Shown here: one piece after another, positions 1-5,904 of the stretch
How the letters are laid out: every line of letters begins with the position of its first letter
How positions within the stretch are numbered: position 1 is the first letter of the stretch
Origin: Rhodospirillaceae bacterium UBA4479
GTDB lineage: Bacteria > Pseudomonadota > Alphaproteobacteria > Rhodospirillales > Casp-alpha2
Direction: 5' to 3'
Length of the DNA stretch: 6,856 nucleotides
Assembly: GCA_002389175.1 (NCBI GenBank)
Contig: DGNZ01000307.1
Location: forward strand, 1 to 6,856
Translations under genes and position numbers: made by a program
The notes under the pieces: model-generated
Databases searched by the model: none
Told to the model about the DNA's origin: nothing
What the model saw: the letters and a program-made list of their open reading frames with translations, nothing else

Positions 1-719
1 CGGATGTGACCCATTTGCGCCCGTGTTATGAGATTTTAGCAGGAAAGTTGGAACTATCAGGGCGGCAACGCTGGGTCGAAGAGGAAATGCATATCCTCGA
101 AGATCCCAATACCTATTTGGTCGATCCGGAAAAAGCATACAAGCGGATCAAAACCCGCGGTGCCAAAGGACGACAATTATCCGTCCTGCAAAAAATTGCA
201 GCATGGCGTGAAGATCAGGCGAAAGCCCGCGACATGCCGCGTAACCGAATTCTGCGTGATGAAGCATTGCTTGAGATATCCCATCGTATTCCAAAATCTA
301 TCGACGATCTGGCCAAAACCCGTGGGCTTGGTCGACGACTGGCCGAAGGGTCGAGTGGGAAAGATTTGCTGAAAGCCATTCGTGCCGGTGCGGATGCGCC
401 CAAATCAGAATGGCCAACCTTTGCCGCGAAACCTGATTTTCCACCATGGACGGCTGCTGCAGCTGATTTGCTCAAGGTTCTTTTGAAAATGAAATCTGCT
501 GATGCCGATGTGGCGGTCAAATTGATCGCGAACACGGCGGATGTGGAACTCATCGCTGGATTTGGCGAAGAAGCCGATGTCCCCGCCTTAAAGGGCTGGC
601 GACGGGCAGTTTTTGGTGAAGATGCGCTCAGGCTTCGGAATTCGGAAATTTGTTTGGTGCTAAAAGGGAACCGCGTTGTGGTTGCCGAACTTCCACCCGA
701 AGAAGAAGCCGCCGAATAA
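1..719 (+). CDS. rnd: Ribonuclease D, C-terminal part (5' end outside window)
   Basis: This is the C-terminal part of RNase D, a 3'-5' exoribonuclease that trims tRNA and other structured RNA 3' ends in the cytoplasm. The reading frame is open from the window edge. Its first complete codon (bases 3-5) is Asp in a D-V-T-H-L context, which fits the last catalytic Asp of the DEDDy exonuclease (Exo III motif, Y-x3-D), so nearly all of the nuclease domain lies outside. An HRDC domain follows, roughly codons 55-128 counted from base 6; it includes PRNRILRDEALLEIS and a K-T-R-G-L-G segment. A second, more divergent HRDC-like helical domain runs to the end and finishes in an acidic EEEAAE tail. The GTG at base 6 is internal, not a start. 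The gene converges on ppx with only 6 nt between the stops. In many alphaproteobacteria rnd lies beside ppx and aspS, which supports the call. Confidence 0.93.
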   Translation, partial: DVTHLRPCYEILAGKLELSGRQRWVEEEMHILEDPNTYLVDPEKAYKRIKTRGAKGRQLSVLQKIAAWREDQAKARDMPRNRILRDEALLEISHRIPKSIDDLAKTRGLGRRLAEGSSGKDLLKAIRAGADAPKSEWPTFAAKPDFPPWTAAAADLLKVLLKMKSADADVAVKLIANTADVELIAGFGEEADVPALKGWRRAVFGEDALRLRNSEICLVLKGNRVVVAELPPEEEAAE

Positions 720-725
720 ACCTTA

Positions 726-2237
726 TCAGGCCTTTTTATCTATTGAACCGCGCAAGCCCAAGGTCTTGGTAAGGCCTTTGAAACGCCGCTCCACGGTCTC
801 GGACTGAAATACACCGGTATTTCCCGGCAGGTGCAGGACCAGCGTTTTTGCCTTTCTGTCCAACCGTGTCCGGGACAACAAGCCCGGTGCAGACCCCGAA
901 AGGGTATGCGCCAATCGGATGGCACGACCGATACCATCGACTTTTTTGAGTTCTTCTTCTGCCAAAAGGCTTTTAATAGAATTGACCAGCGGCGCATCAA
1001 AGTCGCCGTTATAGCGCACGTACACAGACGTCGCGATGAACACCCGGTCAGCATGTGACAATCCAGCGAACGGCAACCGCAAGCAGCGATAAAATGCATG
1101 CTCAGCACGATAGTCAGGATGCTCGTTCCATCCGATATCCGATAACAGACAAGCCGCCAAAATGCGGCGTTGATCAACTTCATCCATATCTGGAAATAAT
1201 GGTGAAACCCAGGCCGCGACTTCTTCACCGTCCAATGAAAATCGTCCGGTCCGTTCTGCAAATGTCATCGCCCCTGCGATGAGCGGATCTTGGGCGCGCA
1301 TATCTTCGGGCAATCGCTTGAGCATTTGTCCTTCGCGCATACCAAATCCGGAAAACACCACGCGTTTCGGTTTGAGGCGTAAAATCAATTGCGCTAGCGT
1401 TGCTGCGGCGCACGGAATACTTTTCACACGTGACGGCGAAATAGGTGGAATTTTCTTGAGCGTGTTGGTGCTTAATCCAGATAACAAAGTGGATAGGCGC
1501 TCGGCCTCGTCGCTATTGACCGAAAACTGATCAACAATATGCAGCGGGTATTCAAGCTGTTCGATAAACACCCGAGACAGCGCACGCATGATACCACCAG
1601 CAAGGAACAAGTCTTGGCCGTGTGCATCGTGAAGCCATTCTGCCTTGTCGAGTTGATCATTGATGATGTTATTCGCTTTTCGGATTTTGCCTTCAGCCAG
1701 CTCGCGCAGTCGTACGTGCCCAAGCGGAAGGGTGCCGTAATTCAAGCCTTCGCCTTCTTTAAGTACGACCAAGTCAAGAGAGCCACCACCCAAGTCGCCC
1801 AACAGGCCCGTTGCGTTTGGCACGCCGACCAGCAAACCAAGGGCCGATAGTTCCGCTTCTTCGGCACCGCTTAGGACGGTGACTGAAACGCCATAGGTCT
1901 CTTTAACCGTGCGAACGAAATCATTACCGTCGGATGCTTCGCGGACGGCAGCCGTCGCAACAAGGTCAAGCGTATCGACGCGCATAGCCTCGGCAAGCAA
2001 GACAAAACGCCCCAGGCTTGCCATCGCTTTCGCGACGCCTTTTTCGGATAATTTGCCAGTTTCTGCCAGACCTTGGACCAGTCGGCATTCGGCTTTTTCA
2101 TTGAACATTGGAATCGGCATACGATCGGGGACATCGTAAACCACCAAACGAACGGTGTTCGATCCGATATCGACGACACCGATTCGACCAGTCACAGTCT
2201 GGGCGCGTGTCCGAAGGGGAATAGACTTTTCAATCAC
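726..2237 (-). CDS. ppx: Exopolyphosphatase, Ppx/GppA family
   Basis: The enzyme removes terminal phosphate from inorganic polyphosphate and possibly hydrolyses pppGpp, as family members do; it is the counterpart of PPK1 encoded just upstream. The 503-aa product has the ASKHA-fold signature: phosphate-1 motif DIGSNTVRLVVYD (residues 23-35), TAAVREASDG (95-104), the SGAEEAEL segment with the probable catalytic Glu (123-130), phosphate-2 motif GDLGGGSLDL (147-156) and AGGIMRALSRV (213-223). The C-terminal helical domain (about 340-503) resembles an HD domain, but the expected His-Asp pair reads Ser366-Asp367; HPDYRAE (373-379) follows, as I recall from other alphaproteobacterial Ppx proteins. 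The start is GTG at 2237. An in-frame TAA lies 24 nt upstream with no ATG between, so this is the first usable start. No Shine-Dalgarno sequence is visible before it. The gene lies 54 nt after the ppk stop, probably in one operon. Specificity between polyphosphate and pppGpp cannot be read from sequence. Confidence 0.95.
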   Translation of the reverse strand: MIEKSIPLRTRAQTVTGRIGVVDIGSNTVRLVVYDVPDRMPIPMFNEKAECRLVQGLAETGKLSEKGVAKAMASLGRFVLLAEAMRVDTLDLVATAAVREASDGNDFVRTVKETYGVSVTVLSGAEEAELSALGLLVGVPNATGLLGDLGGGSLDLVVLKEGEGLNYGTLPLGHVRLRELAEGKIRKANNIINDQLDKAEWLHDAHGQDLFLAGGIMRALSRVFIEQLEYPLHIVDQFSVNSDEAERLSTLLSGLSTNTLKKIPPISPSRVKSIPCAAATLAQLILRLKPKRVVFSGFGMREGQMLKRLPEDMRAQDPLIAGAMTFAERTGRFSLDGEEVAAWVSPLFPDMDEVDQRRILAACLLSDIGWNEHPDYRAEHAFYRCLRLPFAGLSHADRVFIATSVYVRYNGDFDAPLVNSIKSLLAEEELKKVDGIGRAIRLAHTLSGSAPGLLSRTRLDRKAKTLVLHLPGNTGVFQSETVERRFKGLTKTLGLRGSIDKKA

Positions 2238-2244
2238 GAGCGTG

Positions 2245-2272
2245 ATCGTAGTTTCAGATTAAAGCGCGTCAA
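2245..2272 (-). promoter_or_regulatory. Candidate promoter inside the ppk-ppx gap
   Basis: On the minus strand, TTGACG (2272-2267) and TACGAT (2250-2245) are separated by 16 nt, a fair match to a housekeeping sigma-factor promoter (5/6 and 4/6). The predicted start of transcription, 6-8 nt after the -10 box, falls on or next to the ppx GTG. That could give ppx its own leaderless transcript, consistent with the absence of a ribosome binding site. This is pattern matching only; ppx may simply be read through from ppk. Confidence 0.33.
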
Positions 2273-2291
2273 CGCAGAGATGTCATAAACG

Positions 2292-4472
2292 CTATTTTTT
2301 ACGTTTTTTCTTAGGCTTGGTATTGGGATCAATATCACCCAATTCAGATGCAGTCCCACGTCCCGATAGGCTGGGGTTGGTCATGAAGTACATATGCGCC
2401 GATGTCCCGTCGCCACGTGTAACTCGATCAAATGAGCCATCAGCGTTCATTGTCCAGCTTTGCGACTGATCGCGGAAGTTTGCGACCATGATTTCTTCGA
2501 TGATTTGCTGATGAACAGTTTCATTTTCAATCGGTACCAGTGTTTCAACCCGGCGGTTCAGGTTACGTGGCATCAAATCTGCTGAGGATATATACACTTT
2601 GGCCGCCCGTGATGGCAGCATTGCGCCGTTTGCAAAGCAGAAGATTCGCGAATGCTCTAAAAAACGCCCCACGATACTTTTGACACGGATGTTTTCACTA
2701 AGACCGGGAACGCCGGGCCGCAGGCAACAGATCCCACGGATCACAAGGTCAACGGGCACGCCCGCAGCAGATGCTTCGTAAAGTTTTTCAATGCATTCCG
2801 CATCGACCAGCGAATTCATTTTCATCCAAATGCCAGAAGGTTTGCCTGCTTTTGCATTCGCAATTTCATTGTCGATGCAATTTTCCAGCGTTGGGCGCAG
2901 TGTAATGGGTGCAAACTCTAGCTTTTCCATCTCAGCAGGTTTGGCGTATCCGGTCATATAATTAAACAAACGGGCGGCATCACGGCAGAGGCCGGGATCG
3001 CAGGTGAAAAACGAAAGGTCTGTATACACTTTGGCGGTGATGGGGTGATAATTCCCCGTCCCAAAATGCACATATGAACGCAGACGGGTCCCTTCGCGCC
3101 TTAGGATCAAATTCACTTTGGAGTGGATTTTTTTATCGACGAATCCGTAGACCACTTGCGCGCCTGCACGTTCCAAATCGCGCGCCCAGCGGATGTTGGC
3201 TTCTTCATCGAAACGAGCCTTGAGTTCGACCATCGCGGTCACTGATTTGCCAGCCTCGGCAGCTTCGATCAATGCCGCCACGATGGGCGAATCGTTCGAT
3301 GTCCGATACAGTGTTTGTTTGATCGCGACGACATTTGGGTCGCGTGCCGCTTGGCGGACAAATTGCACCACCACGTCGAAACTTTCGTACGGATGGTGGA
3401 CGATGATGTCTTTTTGCGAGATCGCGGCAAACACGTCTCCGCCAAAATCACGCACCCGTTCCGGGAACCGCGCGTTGAACGGCGTGAACAAAAGGTCGGG
3501 GCGTTCATCAACGACGAGTTGCTTGGTATCTGCCAGCCCTAATGGACCGCCCAACGGCATGGCGACGCTGGCCTCAACGCCCATCTCGCCAACCACCAAG
3601 TTTTGCAATTGCGGGGGCATGTCAGCGTTAAACGTGAGGCGAATGACAGAACCCCGTCGACGACGCTTCAGGGCGCTTTCAAAGGTTCGCACCAAATCTT
3701 CGGCTTCTTCATCGATTTCCATTTCGCTGTCACGGATGACACGAAAAGCGCCCCAATCGACAAGTTCAAAATCTGGAAAGATGTTGTCCAAGAATAAAAG
3801 GATGAGGTCTTCGAGAGGGATAAAACGAATTTCTGGCCCAGGCATCCGAATATAGCGTTCGAGTTGCGATGGAATGGGCAACAGGGCGCGCAATTGTTCG
3901 TCATTGGCTTCTTGGCGGAGTTCCAACGCCAGAGAGAATCCTAGGTTTGGTAGGAAAGGGAAGGGATGTGCAGGGTCGACCGCCAGCGGCGTCAAAATCG
4001 GGAAAACATAATCCATGAATTCCCGTTCAAGCCATTCCATGTCGGCTTCGGAGACATCTTCGCGTCCGAGAACATGGATGCCTTGATCGGACAGTTCTAC
4101 TTTTAGCTTACGCCAAATCTCGTGCTGCAGTGTCATCAGCTTGTGCGTTTCAAGCTGGATGGCATCCATCTGTTGCGCAGGCGTCAGACCATCATCACTC
4201 GGCTGGCTCACACCAGCGCGGATTTGCCCCTTAATTCCTGCAACGCGGACCATGTAGAATTCATCAAGGTTGGCAGCCGAGATGGACAGAAACCGCACCC
4301 GCTCTAACAGCGGATGCATTTCGTTCTCGGCTTCTTCGAGGACGCGGGTATTGAACGACAGCCACGATAGCTCCCGGTTTAACAGACGAGGCCCGATGTC
4401 AGCCGCCGCATTTTTGGCGCTTTTCAGATCGTCTTTTGAAGATTCAACTTCAATGGGGAGGTTGTCGTCCAT
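2292..4472 (-). CDS. ppk: Polyphosphate kinase 1 (PPK1)
   Basis: PPK1 reversibly transfers the gamma-phosphate of ATP to a growing polyphosphate chain through a phosphohistidine. The 726-aa product (with the start at 4472) has all four domains: the N-terminal domain beginning at NRELSWLSFNTRVLEEAE, the head domain with HPFPFLPNLGFSLALE, and two phospholipase D-like C-terminal domains. The key residues match E. coli in order and spacing: Arg390 (LYRTSN) and Arg420 (ELKARFDEEANI) correspond to E. coli R375/R405, and His450 (KIHSK) and His469 (YVHFGTGNYHP) correspond to H435/H454. His450 is the predicted autophosphorylation site. I chose the ATG at 4472 because homology starts shortly after it. 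An in-frame extension to 4553 adds 27 residues that look unlike the family, though an ATG at 4523 cannot be excluded. Ribosome binding signals are weak for all three. The C-terminus ends in a lysine-rich tail, KPKKKRKK. ppx follows after 54 nt; the upstream neighbour is divergent. Confidence 0.97.
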   Translation of the reverse strand: MDDNLPIEVESSKDDLKSAKNAAADIGPRLLNRELSWLSFNTRVLEEAENEMHPLLERVRFLSISAANLDEFYMVRVAGIKGQIRAGVSQPSDDGLTPAQQMDAIQLETHKLMTLQHEIWRKLKVELSDQGIHVLGREDVSEADMEWLEREFMDYVFPILTPLAVDPAHPFPFLPNLGFSLALELRQEANDEQLRALLPIPSQLERYIRMPGPEIRFIPLEDLILLFLDNIFPDFELVDWGAFRVIRDSEMEIDEEAEDLVRTFESALKRRRRGSVIRLTFNADMPPQLQNLVVGEMGVEASVAMPLGGPLGLADTKQLVVDERPDLLFTPFNARFPERVRDFGGDVFAAISQKDIIVHHPYESFDVVVQFVRQAARDPNVVAIKQTLYRTSNDSPIVAALIEAAEAGKSVTAMVELKARFDEEANIRWARDLERAGAQVVYGFVDKKIHSKVNLILRREGTRLRSYVHFGTGNYHPITAKVYTDLSFFTCDPGLCRDAARLFNYMTGYAKPAEMEKLEFAPITLRPTLENCIDNEIANAKAGKPSGIWMKMNSLVDAECIEKLYEASAAGVPVDLVIRGICCLRPGVPGLSENIRVKSIVGRFLEHSRIFCFANGAMLPSRAAKVYISSADLMPRNLNRRVETLVPIENETVHQQIIEEIMVANFRDQSQSWTMNADGSFDRVTRGDGTSAHMYFMTNPSLSGRGTASELGDIDPNTKPKKKRKK

Positions 4473-4491
4473 AAATGCCCAGAAAATTGTG

Positions 4492-4520
4492 ATTAAATCG
4501 TAGTCGAAACAACACCTTAA
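4492..4520 (-). promoter_or_regulatory. ppk: Weak candidate ppk promoter
   Basis: On the minus strand, TTTAAT (4497-4492) is a 5/6 match to a -10 box, and TTAAGG (4520-4515) sits 17 nt upstream as a poor -35 box (3/6). It would give a leader of about 12 nt before the ATG at 4472. No recognisable Pho box was seen, although ppk genes are often phosphate-regulated. The divergent arrangement requires a ppk promoter somewhere in 4473-4642, but this exact placement is tentative. Confidence 0.22.
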
Positions 4521-4543
4521 CATGAAGTGGGATGAAATTGCAC

Positions 4544-4588
4544 GTATCGCCACATTAAACTTTTGTTGCTTTGGCGCGGTGGCGATGC
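4544..4588. repeat. Imperfect inverted repeat in the ppk / Rap1a-like divergent region
   Basis: The arms are GTATCGCCAC (4544-4553) and GTGGCGATGC (4579-4588). They are reverse complements at 9 of 10 positions, with a perfect 8-bp core (4546-4553 and 4579-4586), separated by 25 nt whose left part is AT-rich. The repeat lies between the divergent starts of ppk (4472) and the small secreted protein gene (4643), so it could be a two-site operator for a shared regulator, or a leader hairpin of the rightward transcript. The right arm also overlaps an alternative 6-bp stem (4574-4579 with 4588-4593, one G-U pair), which would be mutually exclusive with the longer one. No known regulator is assigned. 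Confidence 0.4.
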
Positions 4589-4630
4589 CGTGCGATATTA
4601 GGTTGGCGTATCTCTCTTACTTACGGTCTT

Positions 4631-4634
4631 GGAG
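4631..4634 (+). promoter_or_regulatory. Ribosome binding site deciding the start at 4643
   Basis: GGAG lies 8 nt before the ATG at 4643. It supports this start over an upstream in-frame ATG at 4571, which would put 24 extra, partly charged residues ahead of a clear signal peptide. Confidence 0.65.
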
Positions 4635-4642
4635 CCGCAATC

Positions 4643-5038
4643 ATGTCGTCTTGGCGCGCGTTAACTTTGATCAGTGTTGCACTGCTGTTAGTTCTTGGTT
4701 CTGTCGGACCCGCAAAAGCCAACATCACCGTCGCTGATTATCTGAGCCTTCGTCAACAAGCCCAAGACGGGAACGCATTGGCCCAGGCACGCTGGCGCTA
4801 TTATATCGTCGGGCTTATGGATGGCATCCAGGCCGTTCAAGCCCCAACAGAAGCATCCGGCGGCAAGGTGTTTTTCTGTATGCCCGAGGGTTTGCCCGTG
4901 TCGCCCAAGTTTCTGGATGAGTTCATTCAGTCCGCATTACAGCGACTGAGCGATACCGATCGGTTAACCGAGCAAATCTCATCGCCCATGGCCGTTTTGG
5001 TGGCCATTGAGCTAAAGCGGTCTTTTCCCTGCGAATAG
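4643..5038 (+). CDS. Small secreted Rap1a/Tai-like protein
   Basis: This is a 131-aa exported protein of unknown role. Residues 1-26 form a Sec signal peptide: Trp4-Arg5, a hydrophobic core from Leu7 to Leu18, and an A-K-A cleavage site before Asn27. The mature part of about 105 residues carries a W-R-Y-Y-I-V-G-L-M-D-G segment (51-61), FFCMPEG with Cys79, and a C-terminal S-F-P-C-E with Cys130. This layout (W/Y-x-G-x-x-D-G, then a C-x-P turn, then a final F-P-C) is what I recall of the Rap1a/Tai immunity-protein family, whose type VI members neutralise peptidoglycan amidase effectors. Many family members in other bacteria are orphan periplasmic proteins, and no effector is visible here, so I do not claim an immunity function. 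The two cysteines may form a disulfide. The gene is divergent from ppk and converges on the SDR gene (7-nt gap). The family call is moderately sure; the reading frame and signal peptide are more secure. Confidence 0.78.
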   Translation: MSSWRALTLISVALLLVLGSVGPAKANITVADYLSLRQQAQDGNALAQARWRYYIVGLMDGIQAVQAPTEASGGKVFFCMPEGLPVSPKFLDEFIQSALQRLSDTDRLTEQISSPMAVLVAIELKRSFPCE

Positions 5039-5045
5039 GCTTGGT

Positions 5046-5825
5046 TTAGAGCGTGCCTGGGAAATTCCCGCCATCCATAAGCACGTTTTGGCCTGTGATG
5101 TATCCAGCCTGTGCAGAACATAAATAAGCGCAATAGTCGCCAAACTCTTCGGCCTGACCAAAACGCCCCGCCGGATTGCTGGCAGCCTTCTGCGCAGCGG
5201 CTTCTTCAAACGATTGTCCGGATTTTTCTGCGGTGACTTTTAAATTGGAAATCAAACGGTCCGTATAAAATGGCCCGGGTAGCAATCCATTGATCGTCAC
5301 GTTGTTACGTACAGTCTTGCGTGCGATCCCGGCAACGAAGCCTGTCAGACCAGCGCGTGCGCCATTTGATAAGCCCAGGATATCAATCGGTGCCTTCACC
5401 GCGCTCGACGTGATGTTCACAATGCGGCCAAACTTACGATCCATCATGCCGTCAACGGTGGCTTTGATCAGAAAGATCGGCGTCAGCATGTTGGCATCAA
5501 CGGCCTTAATCCAGTCATCGCGGTCCCAGTCACGGAAATCACCGGGTGGCGGACCACCTGCATTGTTGACCAGAATATCAGGATCAGGGCAGGCCGCCAG
5601 GATCGCATCCTGACCTGCTTGGGATGTGATGTCGCAAGCGATCGCCGTGACGCTGCCGCCACCCAACGCGCGAATTTCTTCTGCGGTTGCGTTCAATGTT
5701 TCTTCGGTGCGTGCACAGATGGTGACGTCGACGCCTTCGCGGGCCAAGGATTCAGCACATGCTTTTCCCAGTCCTTTTGATGCTGCGCAAACAATCGCCT
5801 TTTTTCCTGCGATTCCCAGGTCCAT
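5046..5825 (-). CDS. SDR-family protein with a degenerate catalytic tetrad (FabG-like)
   Basis: This 259-aa protein has a complete short-chain dehydrogenase/reductase Rossmann fold. Visible elements are the nucleotide-binding turn CAASKGLG (13-20), a CDIT segment (64-67) where an adenine-ring-binding Asp is expected, NNAG (87-90), Asn112, Ser140 in IVNITSS, the post-catalytic P-G segment (LLPGPFYTDR, 181-190) and the C-terminal ITGQNVLMDGG (243-253). The usual YxxxK active site is absent: the aligned stretch SNGAR (153-157) replaces Tyr with Ser153 and Lys with Arg157, and the first glycine of TGxxxGxG is Ala14. From memory, a subgroup called BKR_like_SDR_like (cd05344) has such departures, so this is probably a family trait rather than decay. 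Automatic labels such as 3-oxoacyl-ACP reductase would overstate the evidence; substrate and activity are unknown. The ATG at 5825 has a strong ribosome binding site. The gene lies 79 nt downstream of hdaA with its own promoter candidate. Confidence 0.92.
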   Translation of the reverse strand: MDLGIAGKKAIVCAASKGLGKACAESLAREGVDVTICARTEETLNATAEEIRALGGGSVTAIACDITSQAGQDAILAACPDPDILVNNAGGPPPGDFRDWDRDDWIKAVDANMLTPIFLIKATVDGMMDRKFGRIVNITSSAVKAPIDILGLSNGARAGLTGFVAGIARKTVRNNVTINGLLPGPFYTDRLISNLKVTAEKSGQSFEEAAAQKAASNPAGRFGQAEEFGDYCAYLCSAQAGYITGQNVLMDGGNFPGTL

Positions 5826-5831
5826 TTTATT

Positions 5832-5836
5832 CCTCC
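5832..5836 (-). promoter_or_regulatory. Strong ribosome binding site of the SDR gene
   Basis: GGAGG on the minus strand lies 6 nt before the ATG at 5825. It is the best Shine-Dalgarno match in the window and fixes the start. ppk, ppx and hdaA show only weak or no matches. Confidence 0.8.
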
Positions 5837-5859
5837 GTCTATATGATTAGTTGGGTCAC

Positions 5860-5887
5860 ACTCTATCGCTGGCGAACCCGTGGTCAA
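5860..5887 (-). promoter_or_regulatory. Candidate promoter of the SDR gene
   Basis: On the minus strand, TTGACC (5887-5882) and TAGAGT (5865-5860) are separated by 16 nt (5/6 and 4/6 matches to the housekeeping consensus). Transcription would begin near 5853, giving a leader of about 28 nt that contains the strong ribosome binding site. This suggests the SDR gene can be transcribed independently of perM-hdaA. It is supported only by sequence pattern and position. Confidence 0.42.
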
Positions 5888-5904
5888 GTTGATGCATAAG
5901 AAGA

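Noticed and set aside
6..8. GTG at base 6 as a possible start of the first gene.
   Set aside because: The frame is open to the window edge and the preceding codon encodes the expected catalytic Asp of RNase D, so the true start is outside the window.
215..553. A 112-codon open frame on the minus strand opposite rnd.
   Set aside because: It is antisense to the conserved HRDC region, its translation is Ala/Ser-rich without domain features, and it is a typical shadow frame.
720..741. AGGCCTTTTT near the rnd stop as an intrinsic terminator.
   Set aside because: Only a 3-bp stem (CCT-TATC-AGG) can form before the T-run; too weak.
3193..3855. A 220-codon open frame on the plus strand opposite ppk.
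   Set aside because: It is Ser/Arg/Thr-rich low-complexity translation, has no recognisable domain, and lies fully antisense to the strongly conserved catalytic region of PPK1.
4473..4553. In-frame N-terminal extension of PPK1 starting at 4553.
   Set aside because: The 27 extra residues (Cys/Phe-rich) do not resemble PPK1 N-termini, and the ATG at 4472 lies just before the conserved NRELSWL region.
4571..4642. In-frame extension of the small secreted protein starting at 4571.
   Set aside because: It would bury the signal peptide behind 24 residues, while the ATG at 4643 has a GGAG at the right distance.
4473..4642. Pho box or other phosphate-regulon operator upstream of ppk.
   Set aside because: No tandem CTGTCAT-like repeats with the expected spacing were found on either strand.
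5058..5075. Palindrome GGGAAATTCCC near the end of the SDR gene as a terminator or binding site.
   Set aside because: It is inside the coding sequence for the conserved C-terminal DGGNFPG segment, has essentially no loop and no following T-run.
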